The notes under the pieces are model-generated. The model was given only the letters and a program-made list of their open reading frames with translations. It did no database searches and was not told the origin of the DNA. Shown in pieces: positions 34,602 to 46,142 of a stretch of DNA of 64,000 bases (position 1 is its first letter; every line of letters starts with the position of its first letter). Source of the stretch: Tillandsia leiboldiana (lineage: Eukaryota > Streptophyta > Magnoliopsida > Poales > Bromeliaceae); NCBI GenBank assembly GCA_029204045.2, contig CM055077.1, positions 134,765 to 198,764 of the forward strand, in the 5' to 3' direction. A program made the position numbers and the translations under genes.

Positions 34602-36019
34602 AAAACATGAGGCTTAAGTTCAAGTTCTGCCAGGCTTCCTGTATTATTTAATTTTTCTCTATTTAATCAAGTTCACATTTTATATCTATTAAAAAATTTT
34701 GAGTCCAGACGATGTGAGAGAGATTATTGAATATAAAATATATAAATATCATTTTCTCACCACTTAAGTTTTTAAATAAAAATAATTATTTTATATAATT
34801 TTACAGGTCTTCAAAAAAAAAAAAAAAGTATTGCTTCATGATCCAATGATCATATATGTATCCGCGCCAAATCAAAATTGAGGTTTTTGGTCATGCACCT
34901 AACTGCTACTACTTCTTAAAGTGTTACAATTTTTAGCTAGCCTGTATGTACATCTGATTCTGATGCCCGGCCAATTGCCGTAATCATGCATGCTCCCAAT
35001 CAAGCCCACTTTTAGATGTAAAAAAGTAAGTCATAATTGTTGGTGGAATCTTATCTGTTATTCTAGCTTGCTATCTCTGTCACTCTCCACGCTTTAAAGA
35101 TGTGATCAGCTGGCTTTTTCCAGTGATCACTTCTCCAGCGCCGATCGAAGTCTCGCTGATCAACAGCTGCATCAGGTCATATATAGGCCACAACATTCAT
35201 TCCTTGGACCACATGGACGAGGGGCCGCGTATACAAACGTGAGATCGACTACACGCGTAGTAGTTGTATCTAACAAAATAAAAAAATTATTTCCTAAAAT
35301 AATTCTTTTTAATTTTCCAAAAATGCTATTTAAGTAGGCTTATTACTTTCTGGCCCAGCGGGGAACCAAACAAGCCAATAGTTGGGCAATATATAGAAAC
35401 GAACTGATTCCAAATGAATATAGCATAATTGATTTTGAGGGGGCAAAAGATACTTACTTTTGAGTACTAGAGAAAAGTTCTTAAATTTATTTAGACGATT
35501 GATCTATCTTGTACATGCATCATGTTACCCCATAATTTCACTCTGCAAACTCCCAAGTACCCTCTTTAAGGCCAATTAAACATGTAAACATTTGCATTTC
35601 CGCAGAAACAACGACAACAATAGTAATAATAATAATAAAACAAACAAACACAATACCAACAACAAATGCAACATAAAAACACTTGCCGATAGCACCGAAG
35701 AACAAGCTTATTTTAATTTTCTTATTTTTCTTTCACTAAAAGCAGCCTCTTTTTAATTGTTACATATACCCATCTCATGATGAAGTGCTTAATGTATTGG
35801 ATCAAGAGACCAGTAATTAATATGCAATATGGAAAATTAAGGTTGGTTAATACATCATATAGTGGGAAAGAAATCAAGGTCTAGAAAATCTGGAGTTACA
35901 TTGGTAGATCCTATATATTCTCCCTTAATATCGAGATGCCTCACATAGAAGGAAAAAAAAAATGAAAAGTCTGCGTTGAAGCTTTCAGTGTGAGCCTTTT
36001 TCTTGGTTTTGGTGCATGT
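34602..36019. other. Intergenic, no gene seen
   Basis: This is AT-rich DNA with a short perfect-looking hairpin at 35102-35130 (GTGATCAGCTGG against CCAGTGATCAC). No coding homology or bounded element was recognised. The right end should include the 3' UTR of the zinc-finger gene. Confidence 0.45.
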
Positions 36020-36833
36020 TCAGCCTGTATTTTTTAAATAAAAAAAAAAATTGCAAACAGTAAGAAAACTTGAGACATGTATGTGATTAACAACCTGTTA
36101 TGATTAACTTACAGAGAAGTAATTAATGCATAAAAGTCAAAAGAAAAATATCGAGGCCAAACGCACCGTAGTTCCTAGGGGCATTGCACCGAAAGCATTC
36201 GGTCCTGCTCGCGTAATTGTGCTCGTTGCAGCCTAACCTGAAGTGACGTGCATATATACACTAGATCAATATTGTATACAGTAAGAGGTTGTAATAAACA
36301 CAACTGTTAGTACCGGTAAAAAGTCAGAGTGTATGCAAAGTTCATATAGTACGAACAAAATGAATGTATATATATTATGCTAATGAAATAAGAAGCAGCG
36401 TTGAATACTTGAATTAAGGCCAAGTATGACTGCATGCAAGTTTAATAGCGTATCAGCTTAAAGGAATGGCTTAAATCCATCCATGCGTGTGCATATGTGT
36501 GTGTGTGTACCTGGTACATGTCCAGTCGCCAGACTTCCAGCCATGCTGGCCAGGGCTGGCGAATCCCCAGGAATGGGTGACGCCGGAGTCATTCTTGACA
36601 GCTCCGCACTTGAAGCAATTGGAGCGGCTGGCGTAGTTGTGGACGCCGCAAGAGCAGTACCAGTCGCCAGGCTTGACATCCCAAGCACCACTGCTGACGC
36701 TGGTGTAGTCGGTCCTGTCATGCAGCGATATGCCCAGCTTGGGCTCCCCGCATCTCTGGCAGGAGTCCCTCTTGCAGAAGTTAGCGTATTGGCACGACCT
36801 GCAGTTCCAGTCCCCTGGCTTCCAGCTGCTCAT
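36020..36833 (-). CDS. RanBP2-type zinc-finger protein, three fingers (132 aa, 3 exons)
   Basis: Coding exons are 36511-36833, 36167-36237 and a five-base terminal exon 36020-36024 that supplies the last two bases of Gly and the stop. The start is the ATG at 36833, beginning MSSWKPGDWNC as in homologues. Three zinc-finger modules each start KPGDW or KSGDW: Cys11/14/25/28, Cys60/62/73/76 and Cys106/111/122/125. This class usually binds single-stranded RNA or ubiquitin; plant members of this small type are poorly characterised and are probably nucleic-acid binding. The last junction is uncertain: if the intron at 36025-36166 is not removed, translation continues 13 codons further to a TAA at 36123-36125. 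A long (TA)n and (GT)n context surrounds the gene. Confidence 0.85.
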
Positions 36834-37250
36834 TTTCGATCTCTACCTACCTGACCAGCACGCCTATTGGTTAAGGAAGAATTTAACTATATATATATAT
36901 ATATATATGAATTTCATATTATAAATAATCTCTCTCTCTCTAGTATGAAAGTAGAAGGTGAACTTACTTAGAGATATAATTAAGACAGACTTGCGAGCTA
37001 GCAGAAGAAGGAAGGTGAAGAAGGAAGAACTCGACCGTGTGTTTGCTAACGAGCTAATTATTTGTTTGCGCTTGAGTCACTGATGGTTTTGTGGGATATG
37101 GGGCGGGCTTATATATATGTGTGTGTGCGCGCGCGCGCACATATACAAGGTTGGTTAGGTGTGGGGCCCAAAGGATCGATGCATCCATCTCTCTTTTCAG
37201 TCTGCTGCCCTGTTTATAAGAAAGATAGGGGAATCAAGGAGATGGGGACA

Positions 37251-37271
37251 AGAGAGAGAGAGAGAGAGAGA
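37251..37271. repeat. (AG)n microsatellite
   Basis: A run of about 10 AG units lies upstream of the zinc-finger gene. Confidence 0.9.
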
Positions 37272-37343
37272 AAGGGGGAGTAGGAAGGCAATGCCAATTA
37301 ATTAATTAAGTAAAGATAGAAATTAAATGAAATGTTAAAAACA

Positions 37344-37383
37344 GAAGAAGAAGAAGAAGAAGAAGAAGAAGAAGAAGAAGAAG
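37344..37383. repeat. (GAA)n microsatellite
   Basis: About 13 GAA units are followed by a purine-only GGGGGGAGGAGGAGGAAGAGG stretch. Confidence 0.9.
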
Positions 37384-38419
37384 GGGGGAGGAGGAGGAAG
37401 AGGATGAGATAAAATTATTAATTAAGAGGATCGATGTGAGAGAGGGGCCGGGCAGGGCAGGGGCGGGGCTTGGCTTTCAATTTCATGTCAATCTCTTTCC
37501 AAGGGCCGCTTGGTGGGAGGGACTGAGCACATTATGATTAGAAGAATATCACATTTTCACAAGTTCGGCCCTTGAATGATCTCCCCTTTATGTGATTCCC
37601 ATTCCCCTGCACGTCTTTGGCCAAAAAATAACGGAGTGCAAGGAAGGTTTTATGTGGGGATGGAGGTTCCAATAATATCACTACTCGATCATACAACAGC
37701 ACCGGCCAACACCTGCAAGCAATTGCCATATGGTGCGGGCGGATGCTAACTTCCACAACAAATGTTGTGACGATCCAGAAATATACATACAATCAAAATT
37801 AAATACTTATAATTTTAAAAATATTAAATTATTGATGCGTACAGATTTTAAACCTCGCTATTGATTCTGCTCTTGCGGCGTGGGTTGAGGTAGCAATAGC
37901 TGATCAGCCCGGACGTCAAAACGGGGGGCTGACTAGGTAATAGACTGTTTACAAAGTTCGTCGCCAATGCAATTGGCGGATAAGTTACCAAGAAATTCTT
38001 TTCAGTATTATAAAATGATTTCTTTAATTTTTCTATTAATTTTATGATTACTGAATATCCATAGGGAGGATCAGAAATTTCTGGCTGCATAAAGTCCACT
38101 GCATTATTGGTGATCGAATTGGAAAATATTAAAATGCAAGTCATCATAAAAAATTTCCAAAATTGATATTCTTTTCTTAGATTACTTCCGACCACCAACT
38201 AAAAATTAGATACAAGATGAAATGAGAACAAAATAATATGCTATTCATTTTATTTATTATTTAAAATAAAATTTAATTTAAAATATAAAATAATTAGATT
38301 TTAAATTTTAAATTTTAAATATAAATTATTAAATTTTTAGGCAGCTGCTATAGATGCTGTCAGAAGTGAGAAAATCTGAATGTTTTTTAAATTTTTGTGT
38401 TGAAGGGTACATGCCCTCT

Positions 38420-41400
38420 TGTTGTGGTTCGAAAGTTCGCAGAACAAGCTTTTGACCGTTGATTTGTTTCGGTTTGCTATCGGTTTCGAAAATAATCTTC
38501 TGAGTTGAATGCGTTATGTGCCAAACGATTAGGTCGATGATGAATCTGCTCGATCGAATTCTTCTCACTCAAACACTGAGTGAATTTTGGCTTGGAAGAG
38601 TCGAAACCGACTGAAACTCAAAGTGTTTAAAGAAATTCACTCGGCCGACACAGCCGAATTACTTTGTATTGCTCGAAAAAAATTATAAGGTTCGATTACA
38701 ATATTAAGACTACTTCTAAGAAAGCTATAAAAAAAACAGTAAAACTATTCTAAAAAAACTATAGATGTAAAAATTGAAGGTATTAAAAAGTTGAGGTAGT
38801 CTCTGGCTTACATGAATTATAGGACCTCTTTTACAAAAAAAAGTTCGCTTTACATATATACGAACCTCTCTTAGGACTAAGTGTCATTTTAAGTACCGAT
38901 GTATTTTTCGAAAAATTGTTGGGAATAACGAGGTATTTTTTGCCCACTTATCCTTTGAAAATTTTTCAAATAGATATTGGTGCCTTTTTCGTCTACGTCC
39001 ATTCCCGAATACTGCGTGCAATGGCATGATCCTCAGTAATAATTGACACAGGACGTTATTTGGCAAACTTGCATCGGTTGTGAGTTTCGCATTCTATGAT
39101 TTCGTAATCTTAGGTGTTATTTATCTAAATCTATTTATCTCGGATCTTATTATCAATTGCCGTTTAAAGTCGATAATTGATTCTTTATTTCGATTCTTAT
39201 CTTCAATCGGCTTATAAAATCGATAATCTATTCTTTAGCTTCCTACGTACCTTTGGTTAAGGCTTATGTCACGCCCCGCGGTCGAAACTGCGATCCGGGT
39301 TCGCCAACAGATCCGCTGCCTGCACGGGACTCCCCACACAGACGAAGCAACTAACCTGCAAGTAAGATCTATAGCTAAACAAATATCAGAGCTGAAAAGA
39401 AACTAAAGCTATAGAATCATAACTGAACATCTGAATCTACATACAACCAAAGATCCAAAATACATAGTTCTCCCACTATGAAAAATAAATACAATCACAG
39501 ACTGTCCAGTACAAAAGTGAAAACTCAAAATACGTGGTACCTCTACCTCTGACTCTCAGACAGACTCAGGTAAGAAACTAGTCGGCCATGCCTTTACCTC
39601 GATCTGCTGTCTCCGCACGAGTTGAACCCGGAACAGCCGCCTCAGGAAAACCTGTCACCACAGCGGGTGTGAGAACTACTGCAAAAGGTAGTTCTCAGTG
39701 GGTACCGTCACCAATATCTACGGTATGCCCACTAAGTCTACTGGAGGCAAAAATAGATAGATATGCAGATAGATAAAATGAAAACTGGAATAAAACTATA
39801 GCTAATATGCCTCAAGTATCATGCTCAAAGGAAAAACTCATCTAAGAACATGCTATGCATTCACTCGCTCACATAACCCAATCTCAGTGACTGCCACATC
39901 GGGTCTAGTCAAGCCTGCGCCCCCTAGTGTATCAACCAGGGCGTCCCATCGGACTATCTCAGTATCACGCAAAGCGACCTCTAGTGTATCAACTAGGCGC
40001 ATCATCATCATCGCATCCGGAGCGTAACTCGAGGGGAGCGACCCCACCGAGCTCAAGTGTGTCTCATCTGGCATAAAAAGCGGCATCTGCAGGCTACAAT
40101 CCACGATCAAACAGATCGGAAGCTCGAATGCCAACATCCCACACTCATGTCTAGGTCGGAGAACACTCCACGACTCAATCTGATATGCCCCCACAAATCC
40201 CAAGACACTAGCAACACATCCTCTAAGTCAAATAAAATTCATTCGGCCCCCAGGCGCGAGGACATATGCACCCTGAACCCATGCCACCCCTCTGGCGATC
40301 TCACAATTTAAAAACCACTTTTAAAATACCGATTTTCCTTAAAACGGGTTTTCTTGATTTTTAAAATGGTCCAGGTGCAAATATGATGCCAACTAACAAT
40401 GAAATCTAGTGTCATACAGTACCAGGAGTATACTAAAAATAATCTGGGGTTCCGATAAATTTTCTGTAATTTTCTAGGCAACTATCAGATTTATCAACTG
40501 TAAAAATAGATATCCTAGATATGATCAACATGCATACAGAAGCATTAGAGAGCATTACATACAGTTTGGAAGAGTTTCCAACCCACCTAGAATGCTTTCC
40601 GTGGGCAAAGCTGAAGTCGGGAAAGTGCCGAACCCTCAATCTGTCGAAACTGCACCCCGCGCGCGCACACTGTCGAGTGCCTCGGAAAAATCCCTTGAAG
40701 CTCAAGCAGCCTCCCAAGTTCTCAGCAAAATTTCTGCGCGCTCCGGCCCACTCTGCTGCCAGCTCACAGCACGCACGTATGCATGCACCTCCATCGGCTC
40801 CGCGCAGTGCAACTCCAAAAACTCGCAGCCACGCAGCACAAGCTGCTCCTCAAGGCGATGTCGAAAAAGAGGGAAGGAAACAACCAAATTCAAACTCAAA
40901 ATCTCACTCAAAATCTCACTCAAAATCCATAAAAGAATCCAAAAATCCAAACTTGGAGAAACAACCAACTCACCTGATATGCAGCCCGACGCGCGCGCAA
41001 CTCCGCTCAACTCCCTCTCAACAGGATAAGCATCACACTTGAACTCTCCTATCTACTTTTCTCTTCCTTTCTTCTTCTCTTCTTCTCCTTTCTTTTCTTT
41101 GGTTGCAATGGAGATGAAGGAGAGGTGGTTGGCTATATAAAGAAGGTGGCGAGGTGTAGTGGGCAGCTGGAAGATAAAATGACGAAAGAGCCCTCACAAA
41201 AAACCAATAATCTGCTTAATTCCTGGATTTTGGAGGCTGGGGTACCGGTACCCAACTTGCAGTACCGGTACCCAGCACCCTGTTCCGGAACACAGGGCTC
41301 GATTCTGGAACCAAGCCTTCAGTTTCGGAACCCAGCCTTCAGTTCTGAAACTCCAAGCTCCCAAAAGCCATCCGCAGGCTGAAGCTTCAATTGTCGACGC

Positions 41401-41714
41401 CGCCAACTCACTTTTCATCCCGGAGGCTCCCGCATCGATCCGAAACCTCCCGAACTCCACTGTAATCATAAAATACACATGTCCCAAGTGGTATCCACCT
41501 ACCATGCACAACTGCGGAGTCGGTGCTCTACACCCAAATTCGGTACTCTACATTAGGTGCCTTTTCTTGACTCTTATTCTATTTCAGTTCATTCAAATCG
41601 ATCGACTCGTTTACTGACTTTCATACCATTTGTCATCTTTTGATTCGGTTTAAACGACTCGGTCATATCAACCGTTCCTCTTGCCACGTGATGATTTTTT
41701 TTTTTGTTTCAACA
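38420..41714 (-). mobile_element. Diverged family T LTR, split by the LTR at 39267
   Basis: The left part (38420-39266) begins TGTTGTGGTTCG and shares the CGATCGAATTCTTCTCA block with the other family T copies. The right part (from about 41558 to 41714) ends GTTTCAACA and resembles the right end of the 33685 copy. The flanks CCTCT and CCTTC are only a poor match, so the outer borders are provisional. Confidence 0.5.
39267..41557 (-). mobile_element. Solo LTR, about 2.3 kb, chromovirus type, minus orientation
   Basis: On the plus strand it begins TGTCACGCCCCGCGG, the inverse of the GGGGCGTGACA end of the other long LTRs. It carries the inverse of the TAGACTTAGTGGGCA block near 39726-39740. 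It matches the truncated LTR at 10756-11903 closely. The right border is placed at CTCTACA near 41557 from the family start TGTAG; no target duplication was found, so this end is uncertain. Confidence 0.65.
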
Positions 41715-41756
41715 CCTTCAATCACGTGGGCTTGAAGCTCATCTACCCAGCAACTG

Positions 41757-43400
41757 AATATATATATATAGAGTGAGTGAGAGAGAGAGAGAGAGGGTGA
41801 TATATTTTTATAAGCACGGAACCTTTCATATTTATAAGTTATTTTTGATGTTGGAATATTCGAATTGATAATCAGCTCCATTAGACTTGATCTAGAGTAT
41901 TTGAAATATTTAGAAAATAAATTTTGTGATTGTTGAGACCAGAATTTTCGCAACTTAAAGGGGCGATACGTGGCGTATATATACCATCGGTCAACAGACA
42001 TCAGCCGACAGGAGAATAAGGCAGAGGCAGAAGACTCGCGTCTCAATCAGAGCTGATCTCAGTCGCGTGGGAGCGCAGCGCGCGACGTATAACATCGGTT
42101 GAAAGCATCAACCGATAGGAGAAGGAGCCGACAAGAAAGTCGTCGCCTCATCCGAGGCCAACTTCGGCCGAAAGCGGCCACCCGACCACTCCAGTCAAGC
42201 GACAAAAAGGTGGAAGTCAGATCAGCCCTCGGCTGCTCGAGCCAAAAAGAGGAAGACTTCAAAAGGAAGAAGTGTGAAATCTGGGGCGCGAATCTCGCAA
42301 TTGACCCGGAACGGCAAGCAGCACCTAGCATAGGAAAGCGCCAAGAATCACACTCTAGCGCGAGAGCAAGGGGATGAACTAGGACGGAAAAACAACTACT
42401 ATCCTAGTTGAGGATATCCGACCCAAAAGGAAATGGTTGCTAAATATCCGATAACTTCCTCCAACTTACGCCAAGAATTCAAATCGGCACATAATAACTT
42501 GGTTCGGGATGTGTATAAATACCCGAACCATTGAAGAAGAAGGGGTCCGACAACCTCGTAAGCCCTGGCCACCCCTACTTTTTCATACCTTTACTGCTTT
42601 TCTAGGAGTAGGCTAACTTAATCTTTACCGCTTTTCTTAGGAGTAGATTACTTATAATTTCTATCCCTTTCCTCCTACATGTATCTCTTTTTTTATGCAA
42701 TATAATTCCTAATCGGCTCCTTAGCCGTGTCCAATTATTATCTCTTTTACCAGTTCGACTACTTTAAGTCGAACCCAACCTCTCTCTGCCTCCATATCCC
42801 GTCTTCGACTATTCTAAGTCGATCGGTCGCGAGAGTTACCAGAGAAGAACCCGGCCGAGCATATCCCTCCTCGGCCCAATCGCTTGATCCTTTAGCACGC
42901 GACACATTCACATCAAAAGGATCAACCGACACCCGGGGCCGATCCCCGACCGCTACTTTCAGCCCCAACAGTGATTTTTCGATATCATTTGCCTAGTGAT
43001 TGAATAGGCTTAAAATCAACAATTCTAATTATTGTCGTGAGCTGTTTGCAAGTTTAACAGTGCAGAAATATTCAAATCACGTGAAATTTTGATAGAAATT
43101 TTTTTATACTATATAAAACAAGATCAATATCTGTGCTTTCAAATTTTAGTGTCATATCATCACATTTTGTGATATTTTTAGTTTTGGCCGTTGATTTTGA
43201 GCCCTTTCGATCATTCTACAAATAATATTAAAAAATCATAAAATTTATTTTTGAAGTATTTCAAATACTTTATATCAAGTCTAGCGGAGCCGATCATCGA
43301 TTCAAAAATTTCAACATCGAAAATGACTTATAAGTACGAAAGACTCCGTACTTATAAAATTACACTAGCCTAACTCATATATATATATAGAGAGCGAGAG
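41757..43400. mobile_element. Fold-back element with long inverted arms, split by a solo LTR
   Basis: The left arm (about 41757-41930) and the right arm (about 43226-43400) are imperfect inverted copies over about 170 bp. For example, the left word CAGCTCCATTAGACTTGATC pairs with the minus-strand reading CGGCTCCGCTAGACTTGATA on the right. Both ends have TA and GA simple repeats. The solo LTR 41931-42970 interrupts it. There is no coding capacity. Confidence 0.7.
41931..42970 (+). mobile_element. Solo LTR of family T, 1040 bp, TSD GTGAT
   Basis: It starts TGTTGAGACCAG and ends AGCCCCAACA, with the exact duplication GTGAT at 41926-41930 and 42971-42975. A TATA box (TATAAATA) lies at 42514-42521. 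It contains no gag, pol, primer-binding site or polypurine tract. Confidence 0.92.
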
Positions 43401-43409
43401 AGAAAGAGA

Positions 43410-43752
43410 GTATATATACATATATATATATATAGAGAGAGAGAGGGAGAAAGTAGAGTTTATATACTTTCAAAAGTACAAACTCATCCATACTTGTGAA
43501 TTTTTCACCATAAAATTTGTACTGGGATCCGTATTATTATAAAGGCATTAATGAAGAGAGAGAAAGAAAGTACAATTATACAAATCCCAATCTGATGATA
43601 TTCTTGCCAGAATCCTGGAGTGATCACTATAAATCCTAGGAGACTACTATAATCCTAACCGCGCATCCCTTCATCTAAGGGTCAAAAATTTATGAGTACG
43701 AAGGGATCTATACTCATAAGAGTATAATAGCTGAACTCTCTCTCTCTCTCTG
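43410..43752. mobile_element. Fold-back element, related to 41757-43400
   Basis: Inverted arms begin at GA-rich runs on the left and CT-rich runs on the right. AGTAGAGTTTATATACTTTC on the left resembles the minus-strand AGTTCAGCTATTATACTCTT on the right, and both are followed by a GAATTTTTCACC or AAATTTTTGACC word. The borders are approximate. Confidence 0.5.

Positions 43753-43841
<89 letters not shown>
43753..43841. repeat. (TA)n and (CA)n microsatellite
   Basis: About 38 TA units are followed by about five CA units. Confidence 0.95.
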
Positions 43842-43844
<3 letters not shown>

Positions 43845-44083
43845 GTTACTATGCTATCGATAACACCAAGCATTTTGTGCTATCAAGTTTCCTACCATTA
43901 GATCAACCCTTTTGATCATTTTCAAACCTTCAATAATGCTATTCAACCAACCACCACTAAACCCTAAGGGCTCACTACTATCCTAACCACACTTCCCTTC
44001 ATCCAAGGATCAAAAACTTTAAAACACCAATGACTTGGTGCTATTAATAGTAGTGTAGTCGAACTCTATATAAATATATATAT
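43842..44083. mobile_element. Third fold-back element of the same cluster
   Basis: The arms CAGTTACTATGCTATCGATA and the minus-strand GAGTTCGACTACACTACTAT are imperfect inverted repeats. The shared word ATAGCACCAAG and the TCCTAACC...CCCTTCATC block also occur in the neighbouring element. The outer solo LTR starts directly at its right end. Confidence 0.45.
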
Positions 44084-45484
44084 TGTCACGCCCCGGCGTC
44101 GAAACTGCGACCCCGGCCCGCCGACAGATCCGCCGCCCTTACGGGAAGCCCCGTATAGACGAAGCGACTAACCTGCAAAAGATCATACTAACCACTATAC
44201 AGATATCATAGCGAAAAAGTATACTACTGAAATAAATATATACAACTCCAAATAGTACAAGCTAGGTCATCACAATACATAAGTCTCTCCAAAATAAAAC
44301 TCTCAAAATAAAAAGTACAAGAAATCTCCAAACCACTGATAGTACTAGTACATCACCAAAAAGGGGTACATCTACTCTCTACACTGGAGACAGGTAGGGA
44401 TCTAACTCGCGACTCCCTTACCTCGGTCAAATTGATCAGCAACAGGAGCGGCAGGAACTGGAGAAGAGGTCCCTGGAAAAAGTCACCAACCATGGGTGTG
44501 AGAACTATACCGTCACGTAGTTCTCAGTGGGTACCGCCACCAAGCCCGACGGTCTGGCCACTAAGTCTACTAGAGGCATAAAATAATAAATGCGGTACTG
44601 AAAAGGAAAGGCTGGAAATAACTCTACAGCTACTATACCTCTATCTAAATGTTCAAGGGGTGATACAGATGGAACATGATGCATCTACTATCTCTCGGTA
44701 AAATAATCACCCAATCTACACTGACTGCCACATAGGGTCCAGTCAAACCTGCGCCCACCTACTGCTATTACATCCACGGAGGACTGGACTTACATAGGGC
44801 ATCCGTGACTGCCCAAAAAGGGCCCAGCCAGAAGGACTGTGTCGACAAGTTGCGATAGCAAAGTAACAAGCCTAGCTCCGGAGCGGCACTCGAGGGGCAC
44901 CGAGGAAAGTATCCGCTCATCTCTGTCGAGCTCAATGTGGCTCATGCAGGCTATAATCCAAATCCATGATCAACAAGATCGACAGTAACAAACAACACAT
45001 CTCTCACTCACTGGCTGGAAATCCTCGACAGCCGGGACCCACCGTCGACTCAGACGGCTCCCAAGACTAGTACTGATCTAAACACAGCTACCAGACTCCA
45101 CTCGGCCCCAAGACACGAGTGTAACATGCATCCCACAATAACCCGACCATTCGGCCCTGTAGTGGCCCTGGTTCCCATGCAGCGTTCTTCCGATGAATCC
45201 ACTGTTAGAGCACCTAGTGTTGGTGTATCTGGCCCATGGTGCATCAATGGGATGCCACAGATGGACCCTGTGTGTGTTTATTAGCTGTGTAGGCCTTCGG
45301 CTGAGTTTGCCGAAATTTCGGAAAAGAATTAGGCCAAACAGAGGTCGGAAATGGATTCAGCACGGAAAAACGCTTGAAAACGGCTATTTGCTTGTTAAAT
45401 TCTGAGTCCGGATGCCCAAAAACGGACTCCCGGAAGTTTTTCGCGCATTTCGGTGCATGGGAACAGCCGTGGACCAGCCCCTGC

Positions 45485-45998
45485 CACGTGGCAGCTTCTG
45501 ATTGGGCCGGCGCATACCGCTCGGTCCACAGAGCTTGGGCGCTGGTGCATGGACCGGCGCCTGGACACGTGGCGGCTGCCCATTGGCGGGCTCACGCGGC
45601 TCGGTCCACGGGGGCGCGCGGTTGGTGCAGTGGACCGGGGCGGGCCACGTGGCTTCTTCTGGTTGGTCGGTCCATACGCACCTGGCGTATGCGACGCGGC
45701 ACATGCCACGTGGCAGACGCCGGTTGGCGGGTCAACGCACGCGCGACAGCGCGTGGACCGCGCCGGGCGCGGCGCACGATGGACCCGCCGGGCCACGTGT
45801 CGCCCGCTGGTTGGCGGGCACAGCGACCCGGGTGGGCCGCCGTGAACCGCGGCCCGTGGTCGCCGCCGTGGACCTCGCTACACGTGGCGCGCCATGCTTG
45901 GTGGCCGCATGTGCGCCGGGCGCGGGGAGCGCGGGGCCGGACACGTGGCGGCCATCGGGTGGCCCCGCACCGCTGTCCCCTGTTCGGGGGGACACGTG
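45485..45998. promoter_or_regulatory. Array of eight G-boxes in the 5' LTR U3
   Basis: CACGTG starts at 45485, 45566, 45646, 45707, 45794, 45881, 45942 and 45993, a spacing of 50-90 bp. Each sits in a degenerate module that often includes GGTTGGCGGG or TGGACCG words. The last two are GACACGTGGCGGC repeats. Confidence 0.7.
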
Positions 45999-46134
45999 GC
46001 GGCACCGGATCAATCCGGGCGCGCACAGTGTTGGGCCGGGCCCAACACTGTAGGCGCCCGAATGTTCCGGGCGCCCGAAAGTTGGGCCCGAAAGCCCCTT
46101 TGACTTGTCTTTTGGGCTGATTTCGGGTGAGGCC

Positions 46135-46142
46135 TATAAATA
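46135..46142 (+). promoter_or_regulatory. TATA box of the 5' LTR
   Basis: TATAAATA in the context GAGGCCTATAAATAGGCCC lies shortly after the G-box array and would start the genomic RNA about 30 bp downstream. Confidence 0.75.

Larger units (their letters stand above)
36834..38419. other. Upstream region of the zinc-finger gene and intergenic DNA
   Basis: It includes several microsatellites: (TA)n at about 36891-36908, GT/GC alternation at 37121-37142, (AG)n and (GAA)n. A retroelement-like TGTGACGATCC word occurs near 37764, but no second border was found. No other gene is seen. Confidence 0.45.

Noticed and set aside
35102..35130. Short hairpin as a possible microRNA precursor
   Set aside because: The stem is only about 10-11 bp, too short for a plant pre-miRNA.
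43753..43873. An open frame encoding alternating Tyr and Ile
   Set aside because: It is translated (TA)n microsatellite.
45374..46120. A 248-codon open frame repeated at 58152-58898
   Set aside because: Both copies are in the two LTRs of one element, and frames on the opposite strand are as long. It is repeat DNA and not a gene.
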